This document shows positions 11,201 to 22,100 of a stretch of 64,000 nucleotides of DNA, one piece after another; the first letter of the stretch is position 1; each line of letters begins with the position of its first letter. This DNA comes from Sitta carolinensis. Lineage: Eukaryota > Chordata > Aves > Passeriformes > Sittidae. Both the position numbers and the translations under genes were made by a program. The DNA lies in assembly GCA_032173965.1 (NCBI GenBank), contig CM063292.1, forward strand, positions 3,672,001 to 3,736,000. The letters are read 5' to 3'. The notes under the pieces were generated by a model. The model had not been told where the DNA came from and ran no database searches. It was given only the letters and a program-made list of their open reading frames with translations.

Positions 11201-12306
11201 AGGTCAAGCACAGAGAAGGTCTTGGCTTCCATGAAACTCTTAAAAAAATAATAGCACTGAGCCATAAAGATAAAGATTAATATATTTATGATTTACACAT
11301 ATGTAAATTATACATAATATTTAATAAAATTAAAATTTCATGAGCTGTGTGGATCTGGCCGTGTTTAAGTGAGAGTTTTGCTCCCTCCCTCAGTTTTCTG
11401 GAGCACAGAGCCCTTCTGCACCATTAGGAATTGGGTGTTTACACTGATTCCCTGCAGCACCACTTGAACTCTTCAACTCCTCCTCTCCCAAGGATGAAAT
11501 CCCAGGGCATGGAAACTCCAGTGCAACAGTGAGCTCAAGTATAGATGTGAAATTAATATCAGAGCAGATTAGGGAGAATTTGCTCTGCTGTTGTCTCTCC
11601 GAGTCACTTTGCAGGAGGGGAAGAGCAATCAGCTTTGTTTTAGGAGGGCTGTTTCACTCAGCAAGCAGCTTGATTAGGACAGATGCAAATGTTTAAAATG
11701 GTGGCTGATCATGATTCTTTTAGTCTAAGGCCTCATTTCAAATGACTGCAGGAAATGGAATCGTTCTGGGGGAAAAGTAGCATGTGCTGTGTGGACAAAG
11801 CATTTGCCTGGGTGATAAACAGCTCTCAACAAAATTAAAAAAAGAGGGGAAAGCCAGAAAAATAAAAACAGCAAAAAGAAAGAATTAAAAAAAAAAAAAA
11901 ACCAAAACCCAGGCAACTCAGTAGCACCTAAGATTACCCAATATTTCTTCCAACGAAGCAGGAGGAATGATTCCCAGCACTGTTGACTCAAACCATCATA
12001 AAAGACGTTTTTAGTGCGTTGTAAAAGCAAGATCAGCTTTTCCAGCTCCCTGCAGAAACAAGGGCCAGCCTGGAAGCACAGCAAATTCCTCCTGACCTGA
12101 CTTCTTTTCCTCAGAGCCCTGGAGTGTGGCCACACATCCCTGCTCCCGAAGCACAGGGATGCTCAGGGGATCTCATTCCTTTGCACATCCAGCTGGCACA
12201 CGGGGATTGCTCCCTTTTCCCTGGAACAGAAAGGTGGGAAGGGCCAAGAACGTTTAGGATTCCCCTGTGCCCCGGAGCACCAAGAGGGACAGCCAGGGGA
12301 GGAGGA
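8291..12306. other. Unique non-coding stretch, including a homeobox-motif cluster
   Basis: No gene or recognised mobile element. There is a T-rich run at about 10091-10103 and a very AT-rich part at about 11260-11345. An A run lies at about 11888-11900. A segment at 10281-10460 with three TTAATTA-type palindromic cores is listed separately. The open frames at 10621-11265 overlap on both strands and look random. Confidence 0.55.
10281..10460. promoter_or_regulatory. Candidate conserved non-coding element
   Basis: Seen: TTAATTAA at 10314-10321, ATTAATTA at 10341-10348 and TTAATTAG at 10426-10433, set in complex repeat-free sequence. These are core sites of homeodomain factors, and such clustering is common in developmental enhancers. 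Function is inference only; AT-rich chance sequence is the alternative. Confidence 0.2.
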
Positions 12307-12749
12307 TGCCTTCTCTGGGGCTACCTAAAAACAGAGGCCAGACAGAGCTAAGAGAATAAAAACCAGTCATATTTATTAAATGATTATTGAGGTACATTTT
12401 GAGCAGACAAAGCCCCCCTCCCCCAGGGGCTGCATCCAAAAAAGGATGACAGGTCATGAGTTCTCATGTTTTTATAAGTTTGGTCCATTTGCATATTGGG
12501 GGTTAGTCTTCCAATTACAGCTTCAGGTTATGAAGTCATTTACCCCCAGTGTGCTCCCCCCAACTCAATTTTATTGACATTTCTCAGGGCCTGAGGCAGT
12601 GAGGTGTCCATGATTCCCAGGGCTGGAGAGGAATTGTTGTCTCTGACCAAGATGGGAAAGCAGTATCCAACGCTCTACGTGGAATTTAGAATTACATAGC
12701 AGGATTACAAGTATATTAAAAATATAACAGCTAAAATCCTAAGGCATCA
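12307..12749 (-). mobile_element. Solo LTR, family D (avian ERVK-like), minus strand
   Basis: Read on the minus strand it opens with TGATGCCTTAGGATTTTAGC (right edge 12749). It contains a perfect octamer ATGCAAAT (ATTTGCAT at 12487-12494 plus), a TATA box CTTATAAAAAC (about 12468-12478) and a polyadenylation signal (TTTATT at 12372-12377 plus). A short U5 ending near GGCA at 12307 follows. The order U3-TATA-polyA-U5 and a TG...CA outline fit a complete LTR. Flanks AGGAGG (12300-12305) and AGGAGA (12750-12755) resemble an imperfect target duplication, but the left copy overlaps uncertainly with the edge. I recognise the sequence type as a songbird ERVK LTR from memory. No internal genes are nearby. 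Confidence 0.7.
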
Positions 12750-14476
12750 AGGAGAGGTTAATTTTGGGAGCTGAGAGCAGCAGGAAGAGGAGGCAGGAGC
12801 ACAGAGCTGCACTTCCCAGTAGATGGCTCCGTGGTATTCCAGACCTGGCTTGGTCTCCCCCAAACCTCTTAACTCCAAACAGAAGCACCAAGCTTTGCCT
12901 TTTCAGCCAGGCACTGCTGTCATGCTGAGGTGTCTTTTTATTTTCTTTTTTTCATTTTTTTTTTTTTTTTTGGTGATTACTGCTTTTTCCTCTGATCATA
13001 ACACCAGAAACTTCCACGGTGGGATCCCAGGGCAGGGAATAATCCAGCCCTGGGCTGAGTGGGGACCAACTGCTGATTCAGCCCTACTGAATTATGGCTG
13101 CTCATCTAACCAGATAAAATTTAACAAAGCCAATTAAAGCCTTCAGCATAATGCAAGGACACTTCACAAATGGTATTCCCAAATTCAGAATGTTTGTTGT
13201 TTGGTTTTTTTTTATTTATTTTTTAATTTTTTTTTTTTTTTACAAAGAGGACAATATGGGATTGATGAGTCTTGTTATTTTGCCTATAAAGAGAGGTCTT
13301 AAATGCTTTCAAAAGCCTGCCAAGTGCAGCCATTCAGTTCTACACCACAGAACCAGATGATTTTTGCTCGAGTTATAAAATGCATTAATTCAAGATTATA
13401 CCCCTGTATGCTGTGGAACATATGTAGGTGCAGCACAAAGCTGACAATTTGTCAGGCCCTTTTCCAAGCCCTTCTCATGAAGAATGAGGCCCATTTGGAT
13501 CAATTACAAGTGAATAGGCATTACACGCTGAAAATCATGCCTTTGTTGCTTAACAGTGCAAAATATTGTTGGTGTAATTATTTGTGTGCAGTCCTCCTGC
13601 CCTGTGGCACGCATCCAAATGTGACTCCAGCTCTACCTGGCTCTAACCCAAGACCACTCCACATCAGGCCCTCAGGATCCTCATTCTCTCCTTCAGCTGA
13701 CTGTGACCAGTGTCTGTGTGGTTTTGGTTCAGTGTGGACTGCAACGTGCAGGGAAATCCAAGCGTTTTTCCAGTGCCTGGTCTTCTCCAAAAACTGGCCA
13801 CATCTCCTGTGCCATGCCAGTTCTTCATCAGTTTCTCCTGTGTATTTGATGCTTGGAAGTTCTGCATTCCTGAGTGTCATTATGTGACTCTATTTCTCCA
13901 CTTTGGCCCCGGATATTTTTGAGGTTCTTGGATAATTTTGGTTTTAAACCTCTGATTGCGCACAAGCAGCCAAACTACCCCCAGCTTTCCTCAGAAATAA
14001 CTTGCAAGAAATGCTTCTTCATGCTACACAACATAAACAATTGCTAAAATATGCAGATCAGGAAAACTAATGATGTGTAATGCTACAATGTTTTAAATGT
14101 CTTAATTTAGTTTATAGGCACTCAGAAAAAAACCCAACAAAAACCAAAACAAACCACAACCCATTTAGGGAGCCAAGCATCAATAACATGAGTCTGCTCT
14201 AGCTGAGTAATCACCTCTTGGTGATGAACTCTTAAATATTAATTTGCTGGATGCTATTCATCATGTGCAACAGTGAAGGCAAGGCAAAATCAAGGCTCCA
14301 AAAGGAGAGAGAGGGTTTTTTTTTCCAGCCAAGGTTCAGAGTTGCCATTCTTCAGGCTGGCATGTCCCCATGTCCCTGCCATCCACGGATCTGCCCCAGC
14401 TCCTAGAGCCAGTCTGCTGGCAGGGAAAGGCTGAGGTGACAGCCCTGTGAACCCTTCTGAGGGGCAGGGTGGGAGC
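12750..14476. other. Unique stretch with a candidate conserved element
   Basis: T-rich runs occur at about 12938-12972 and 13206-13242. The part from 13290 to 13600 is complex unique sequence and is listed separately. The 194-residue open frame at 13303-13887 overlaps it, has no recognisable domain and is overlapped by an opposite-strand frame at 13578-13880. From 13930 to 14476 I see nothing specific. Confidence 0.55.
13290..13600. promoter_or_regulatory. Candidate conserved non-coding element (enhancer-like)
   Basis: Seen: a perfect odd-centred palindrome CTGACAATTTGTCAG at 13441-13455, holding two TGACA/TGTCA half-sites typical of MEIS/TGIF-class factors. ATTAAT, CAATTAC and GTAATTAT homeodomain-type cores are spread through repeat-free sequence. 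The texture is that of ultraconserved developmental elements in vertebrates. This is pattern recognition, not a demonstrated alignment. Confidence 0.3.
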
Positions 14477-15322
14477 AGGAGGTGTGAGTGTCCCACAGCT
14501 TCATCCCCTGTGCTGAGTTACTGCTGCATCCCTGTGAGATGGAGCAGGAGGTGTGAGTGTCCCACAGCTTCATCCCTGTGCTCCTCAATTACTGCTGCAT
14601 CCCTGTGAGATGTGAGTGTCCCACAGGTTCATCCCTGTGCTCCTCAATTACTGCTGCATCTGAGGTCGTGAATGTTCCCAACAGGTTCATCCCTGTGCTC
14701 CTCAATTACGGCTGCATCCTGTGAGATGGTGGCAGGAGGTGTGAGTGTCACAGCTATCCTGTGACCTCAATTACTGGCTGCATCCATGTGAGATGTGAAT
14801 GTTCCACAGGTTCATCCCTGTGCTGAGTTACTGCTGCATCCCTTGTGAGGTGTGAATGTTCCACAGTTCATCCCTGTGCTCCTGAATTACTGCTGCATCC
14901 CTGTGAGGTGTGAATGTCCCAAGTTCATCCCTGTGCTCCTCAATTACTGCTGCATCCCTGTGAGATGGGAGGAGTGAATGTTTCCACAGGTTCATCCCTG
15001 TGCCTGAATTACTGCTGCATCCCTTGTGAGGTGTGAATGTCCCACAGTTCATCCCTGTGCTCCTCAATTACTGCTGCATCCCTGTGAGGTGTGAATGTTC
15101 CACAGGTTCATCCCTGTGTCTCATTACTGCTGCATCCCTGTGAGGTGTGAATGTTCCACAGGTTCATCCCTGTGCTCCTCAATTACTGCTGCATCCCTGT
15201 GAGGTGTGAATGTCCCACAGGTTCATCCCTGTGCTCCTCAATTACTGCTGCATCCCTGTGAGGTGTGAATGTTCCACAGGTTCATCCCTGTGCTGAGTTA
15301 CTGCTGCTTTCCCTGTGAGGTG
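14477..15322. repeat. 59-bp minisatellite, about 14 units, hairpin in each
   Basis: The anchor TTCATCC recurs at about 14501, 14569, 14627, 14685, 14811, 14869, 14925, 14989, 15046, 15107, 15163, 15222 and 15281, with one damaged unit near 14750. The last units are exactly 59 bp. Each typical unit reads GAGGTGTGAATGTTCCACAG, then GTTCATCCCTGTG, then CTCCTCAATTACTGCTGCAT. The middle holds a perfect hairpin CACAGG-TTCATC-CCTGTG. A variant GCTGAGTTACTG replaces GCTCCTCAATTACTG in units near 14510, 14820 and 15290, and a GGAGCAGGAG insertion occurs near 14463 and 14541. Many units differ by one- to three-base losses. Open frames within it (14403-14588, 14828-15067) are translations of the repeat. 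Confidence 0.96.
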
Positions 15323-18300
15323 GCCAAAGAAATGCTAAGGGGTTGAATTTTGAGCTTCTGGAAGAAGTGCAGCTCCTGCTGGCTGAGGGGTCAGGGAATA
15401 TCTCTGCAGAACAGCTCCTCTGTGGTCAGGGTGTGTTTGCAAAGTGCCCCAGATTTGAGGTTTAGACCCAGCTGAGGGAGGTCAGGCACTGAAGGTATTC
15501 CAGCTGCATCCCTATACAACAGCCCTGTCTCATAAACTGCATGAAAAACCCAAGCACTGAACACTGACTCCTGAAATGTCATAGTTAAAATGGATCTAAG
15601 GTGATTCCTCATGCTTTCCTCTAGGAAAACTTCACTCCTTGGACTTCATCCCTTCCTTGTCCTGTGAGAGGCAATCAGTACCTAAGGCAGGTGCACAGGA
15701 GGGAAAAGTGATTTATTTAATGCACCTTGAAAATAAAAGGAACTGATTTGAGGAATTTTCTCCTGTGCTGAGCAGTATTGGTTGGGTGGGGGATATTTTA
15801 ATGCACATCTGCTTTCTGCTGCTGTGGTTATGGTCATGCTGTGGTCACACTTTTTAGGGTTTTGCTGTGATCACTGGGTTTGCAGATCTCTGATTTGAGG
15901 GACAGGGAAACATCAGGCCTAGTGGAAATTTTTTTTTCTGCTATTAAGAAATTTTCTACCAGTACCCCAGTGTGCTTAATACACAATGCCAGTACAAACT
16001 GGGGTGGAAAATATAAAGAATTCTGCTTTTGCTACTTATTGGTGTGGGATAATTGAGAAGTGCTTTCAGCCACTGAGGGCCTCAAGGGTCTAATTAAAGT
16101 GACAAATCTCCATGGAACCTGTGATGTTACAATACTTCTTGGCAGAAATAGGAATAAAACTCATTCCCTTTTCATTGTCTCCCTGTTAATATGTGTCCAT
16201 TTGACAAGAGAGGCATCAGGGTGGGCATTTCCATCCATCTGGAAAGCAGTGGGCACCCAAAACTGGGCAGAGAGAACACCCACTCATTTTCTGCCTTTCA
16301 CAAGGGTTTATCCAGTAGTAAAATAGAGATAATTCCACCTACATTCTCGTGTGAGTTCCATGGAGTGCAGGAGTTTTCCAGGGTCCTTCACAGATTTCCT
16401 GCAGAGTTTTCCATGGTTTATAAGAGGAATGACAGGTTTGTCTTTCCAAACCAGCTGTGGGGCTGCTGGTAGATAAAACCAGCACTGAGAGAAAAAAGAA
16501 AGGGAAGGATTCCACTGATTGATGAATGGAAATAAAAGATATTTGCCTTTACAAACAACCTGTAGGTCTGCTGAGAAATTAAGTTGGGTATTGAAAGATG
16601 AAAGAAACAATGGGGAGAAACCAAAACTCCATCAGGAACCACAATTTCCAGTCCTGCATCTCCCACTTGGGGAGTTGTTTGCTTTTCTTCAGCACAACAT
16701 TTTCAAACGGTACTTAATCACACCGAAGAGCTTTCTTTTTTTCCTCAGACAAATTGTGTATTTACATACAATTCTCTAATTGCTTGCAACATGTTGTCTT
16801 CCAAGTGTAACACCTGCTTGGGGAGGCTGCTAATTTAGATATAACAAGATAAGCGGTGGAGTTCTGCATTTCGTAAGGAAGGTGGAAGAAAATTAATTAA
16901 AAATATAATTAATTAAGATTACATAATAATAGGGATTTGTTTTTCATATTTCATGGCAGCTTTCATAGAAAATGATTTATTTTCCTACTGAAGAAAGGAA
17001 AATTTCTGCGAAAATTTGGCCTCATTATAGGGCAGAAACAAGAAAGAAAAATCATGCCTCCTGTTTAAAAATTAGGAGCCTTTAAAGACATGCAGTTTTA
17101 CAGCCAAAAAAAGGAGCCTATTCCTTGGCTTAGGAGACTCAAGGAGGAAGAGCTCTCATCCCACTCTCCCTTTGCATCTTTGAGCCTTTCCTTCCAGCTG
17201 CCCGCCAGAGCTGTGATGGAACTCGCTGAGTTTTCCATCTCTGCTGTTTGCTGCCTTTCCCTCTCCCAGCCCTCCCTGCAGAGGCCTCTCCAGAGCCTTT
17301 TCCTCCCATTTGGGGCCCCTGCTGGGGCACTGGGGGGTGAATGCTCTTTGAGGCTCCACAGGCAGGGCTGGGGAATTGCTGGCAGGGGAGCTGTGGCTGT
17401 CCTAGGGAGATCTCGCCATTCAGAGCTGCTTCCCTCACTGACAAAAGTGGGTTTGTACTGCCCTTCTTCTGCTCTGTGAGTCACAAATTCAAGGGAATCT
17501 TTGGTGCTGCAAAAATGGTGGAGATGAAGCCCAGGGAAATGGCCTGGGCTGAGAAAATAATTTTTGATTTTCACATCTTGTATATTGTCTGGGAGTGTTC
17601 GTAGGAAATAGCTGTGTAGGGATGTTGTGTCATTTTTTTATTCCTACCATTCAGCTTCATTTGTGGCTTTTCTTCCTCCCTAGGATGTGACTTTTCTGAG
17701 TATCTAGATGTGCTTCACAAATCACTGTCCTCTCAAGCTGGTATGTATTTGAATGTAGCTTGTGTCCTTTTTTAAAATGGAGGGAAAATAGGATTCTACT
17801 CCCTCCAGGTGGATGAGTTCTCATCTCCAAGCTTAGTTTTGGTCCATTCCCTGAGCTGGAAACCCAGTTTCCTAAGGCTCCAAAAATGTTTTTCCCTTTT
17901 GCCTGTGGCCTCATTATCTGTTCTTCACATCCTTGTGAGCCACAGATTCCCAGCTGTGCTGCAAATCCCACGGCTCCCATCCTTAAACCCCCAGAGCATT
18001 CCCAGCTCCAGCAGCATCCAGCTGCGCCCATCCCCTCCCACACCTTACCTGAGCTGTTTCTAAAGGAAATGTGACAAAACCTGGTACCCAAACTCAGCCA
18101 TCACAGAAAGGGATTTAGCTCATCTTTGTGGACTCCCCTATGAGGCTGAACAGAACTCAGATCTTGTGATTTCAGCTTTTCCTCCCACCATGGAGAACCC
18201 TGTGCCTGTAGAGATGGCTCTTTAAATTCACTGCAGTGCCTTTGATGACTGTGCTGTGACAAATTGTAGTTATGCCACACAATGCAAGGCTCTGATTGTA

Positions 18301-18920
18301 TTTACACAATATTTACAGAATTGTGTAAAGTCACTTCATATATATACTTTTTTTTTTTTTTCCTCTGAGGAAGATACTTCATTTTACATCTGGGTCTGGA
18401 CAAATCCTAAATGAACACATATGGAAGGTGCAGGAGGGGGCTGTGGAACAACAGAGGCATTTTCTTTGTACTTGGAGTCCATTCTGTGCTGAGAGCAAGC
18501 AAACAGCTTTGCCACCAGCAGCTCTTTGCAAGCCAAACTGAAAGGAGCTGACATTCTCTGTCCTGTTCCAGGCATCCAGGTGTCCAGTGGATGGGCAGTG
18601 TTATTGCCATTGGCAGGGCTGTAGTGGTGCAGCACAGAACCCAAATGGCTCTGCCTGGAAATTGCCCTTTGCTCTGCTCTGGGGCTCCAGGCTGTGCCTG
18701 GTTAGCAGGGAACAGTTTCTGCTTTAATGCTTCTGCCTTGGCAATGAGGATGGTTCAAAGTTCATTAAATCACTGGGGTCTGTTTATTGAATGCAGAAGC
18801 CTTTAAATAAGGTCTTGAACTCCTTTTTAGGGAAGACACAGACCTTCATCTGCAAGGTACACCAGACTCCCTCCATCCTCACCCACCTTCTGGTCTCTGA
18901 CATTATTATTCTACATTTTT
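15323..18920. other. Unique non-coding stretch
   Basis: No recognised gene or mobile element. AT-rich sequence lies at about 16880-16990. The overlapping frames at 17090-17604 occur on both strands, have low-complexity Ser/Leu content and no family resemblance, so I treat them as chance. A T run lies at about 18349-18361. Confidence 0.55.
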
Positions 18921-19104
18921 AGAATGATAGCATGGTTTGGGCTGGAAGAGACTTTTAAATGTCCCTCCTGTAACCAGCTTGGAAATCTTCCTGTGGATCT
19001 GGCTGCTCAGAGCCAACCTGACCTGGAATATCCCCAGGGCTGGGGGGACATCCCCTCTCTGAGCAACCTCACCACCCTCACAGAAAGCTTCTTCCTCACA
19101 TCCA
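18921..19104 (-). mobile_element. CR1 LINE 3' fragment
   Basis: The plus strand reads as the reverse complement of an avian CR1 tail. It begins AGAATGATAGCATGGTTTGG, followed by CTGGAAGAGACTTTTAAATG, then a CTGCTCAGAGCCAACCTGACCTGGAATATCCCCAGGG-type block, CTGAGCAACCTCACCACCCT and finally CTTCTTCCTCACATCC. This order matches the CR1 3' untranslated end known in birds, which normally carries an ATTCTATGAT-type terminal repeat. The fragment is 5'-truncated, as most CR1 copies are, and has no reverse-transcriptase coding sequence. Confidence 0.9.
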
Positions 19105-22100
19105 GTCAGCACAACCTGGTGGAATTTTGCTGTGGAAAAAAATGCAACTCTGTTGAACTGAAATCCTTTTTTTGGGAATGCATTTGCTAGTTCTGACAGG
19201 AAGCATTTCAGATGTAAAGCTGAATTTTGTTGGTGTGTTCAGCCCATTCAGAAGAGGAAGCAAGGCAGTGATTGCTCCCTTGCCTGCTTTATCCATCAGT
19301 CAGGATTCTCTGACTGGGAGGGCAGGAGGTTTCCGTGCTGGCAGGACACAAAGTTTTATTCATTGGTGATTAATTATAAGCATATTCATGGACCAGAATA
19401 ATCTGCCTTTCCTCCCTTTTGTTGCCTGCAAGATTCTAAACATTTTCAAATTACTTTGTGATTCCTGCCCTCTACCTCACTCCAAAAGTCTTGGACTCTC
19501 ACTACTGTTATTATTGGGTTTTTTTTTTTTTTTGAAACTTTGTGTTAGTTACTGAATTCAGTGAGATTTTAGAAGTCTTATAACTCTTCTCCTGCTGTTA
19601 TTAAATCTGGAGAAAGGTGGCTATGATTTCTTTTAGTTTTATTGTTGGCTCCTGAGCAGGACTGAGGAGAGAACACAGACAGGAAGCAGCAGCAGCTGAG
19701 ATGCCCTCCCCCTGAATGGTCAGAGTGAGAGAACTGGGATGCAGAGGCAGTGCAGCAGCAGGGGGGTCAGCAAAGTAAGATAGCCTGGCTGAGGCAAGAG
19801 AGGAAAATACAAAAAAACACCAGCCATGCAAGTCAGGACAGATATGCAGGAGAAAAACACACATTGAAGCCCTGGAGTTAACAGGGACCCCGAAAAATCA
19901 TGTTATCATTGGCTTAGAAACCCCATCAAATGCACTTGGCAGAAGGAGTTTATTTAGCTGTAGCTTCAGAAAATCCCACCAAGTGCTGACACCTGAGCAC
20001 TCTGCATTATTTGGGGGCTCTGGGGTGCCAGGGGCTGCACAGCAGAAGAATTCCCTGTGTCTCAGGAGCCCTCCTCCTGTGCTCACTGTGACTTTGACAA
20101 TGCAAAAGATTTGGGAAGGCTGCCTGCCTTGTTTGTGCCCTGAAGTGAGCCTTGCAAAGAGGACACCTGGATTGTTTGCACTGGTCATTCCAGGGTAGTT
20201 CAGCTGGCTTCCTGCTTTATTCCCATAAAACCACTTAATATAATTGGGGGTACTGAGCCACGGGGAAGTGAGCCATGAGTCTGAGTGTGCCTGTTGACAT
20301 CACAGCCCAGGTTTGGTCCTTGGTACAGATTTCATTAGCTCAGAATGCACAGGTCTCAAGCAGCAATCAATACTTCACTAATGCTCCACGAAGCCCCACA
20401 TCCAGGCATTCCCATAAGTGATTAAAACCTGTGCTAAATCAGAATGTGACCCAGCAATGCTGCGCAGGGCATTTGCCAGCACTGCCTGGGCACTGCTCAA
20501 GCTCAGACAGGACTCAAGAAACTGCAGCAAAACAGAGCCACTAAGCAGGAGCTCTTGCCTGCAGTGAGGGGATTCTACTCCAAGTTTCACTGGGTTTTGT
20601 TGTTCTCTTTTTTTGTTTTATTTGCTTCCTCTTTTAGGGGTGGCAGTGATTGTGAAAACAATCAGCGCCCTCATCAGCTGTACCCATTTCTGGGCTCTGA
20701 GTCTCTCAGAGTTTAGTTACTCAGAACAGTTCTTTAGCAAGACCAGTTCTGTGGTTATTTCAGTGTTTTAGATCTGTGTGGGAAATGGCTGCTGTGCTCC
20801 TGACCCCCAGAGATGTCTGTGACTCAAACTTTCCCATTTATGATGTGATTGTCATGGCTTTGTGGTCCTGTGGCCTGGATGACACAGCTGGGATGGATCA
20901 ATGGGACATTACCAAATCCATGGGAGCAGGACTGCAGCTCTTTGCACCAATTTCAGAGGGATTTGGATCAGCTAAAAAAAAAAAAAAAAAAAAAAAAAAA
21001 AGAAAGTTTCTCCATCTGCAAGCAGAGTCCCCATCTCCCAAACTGTGCAGCATCCCTTGGAAGCATTTGTAAACACTTCAGCACTTTCATTGCTATGCTG
21101 CTGCCTGTCCAGTGCTTCAGAGAAATCCATTCTGATTTCCCAGTTCTGCAGGGATGTTTGCTTATCTTCTTTCAGCTGTCTTGGCCTTCAGGAAATTGAA
21201 ACAGAAGGGCTCAGACCCCCTGCCAGAGATTTTGTTTCACAGTGCTCTGGTGCTCTTTATGGCTGAATGATGAATACCAATTTAATAATACTTGGGAGCC
21301 CTGGCTGAGTTTTCTTTTGTTAAGTCAGAAGTGTGGAAACGAGTTCTAGCTACTGTTAAAAAATTGTTACAGTACTGCCATAAAATGCAGAATTTCCACT
21401 GTTCATGGCTTGTTCTACAGCCCTTCCAAATTGAACTCAATTAAGCTGCATGTCTCCTGTGCTGTCAGAGCGATAAAACTGCTCCAGTCACATGTGGGAT
21501 GTGGTAATGCATTAAATCAGGAGATTGTCAATACCTCCACACCATGTCCTAAGGTGCCCTTTGCTGAAGCTCCTTTTAAATTAGTGTGAATGGCTGCAGG
21601 TGTAATAAATACATCTCTACATTCAGGACATTTATTATGGAATGGAACCAAGGGTACGCCATAATTTTGCTGCTTTAATTCTTGTGAGCGATGTTTGTGA
21701 GCAGAGCTGGATAAATGAATATGATCACTGCAAAATTCCTTTTGTGGAACAGGTGAAGATCCTTTATATGCAGAGATTTTGTTTGAATTTTCTCTTTCTG
21801 TGGAAATATTACAGACGACATATGTTTCTGAAATAAGCTGGTGCATTTCCAGAAACTTCAGTGAAGTTTCATCCCTTAACATTGGCAGAAAATTTGAAGT
21901 TGTTTTGCGAAAAGAAAAACAACAGAGTAAAACATATAAGAAGCTGATGCAAAATTCCTTTAAATTCTCAGTGACCTCTGTGGGCACTTCTTGAAGCACC
22001 TAACATTATTCATAATATCTGGTTTTGAGTACTTCTCTCTCTTATTGCTGCTTCTTTCCCCACACCCCTTAAAGTTTACTAGGCAACACTGGTATTGAAA

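Noticed and set aside
13303..13887. 194-residue plus-strand frame
   Set aside because: No recognisable domain, overlapped by frames on the other strand, and it covers a block that reads better as non-coding regulatory DNA.
6352..15322. The two minisatellites as possible CRISPR arrays
   Set aside because: There are no spacers: whole units repeat back to back, no cas-like genes exist, and the DNA is vertebrate in character.
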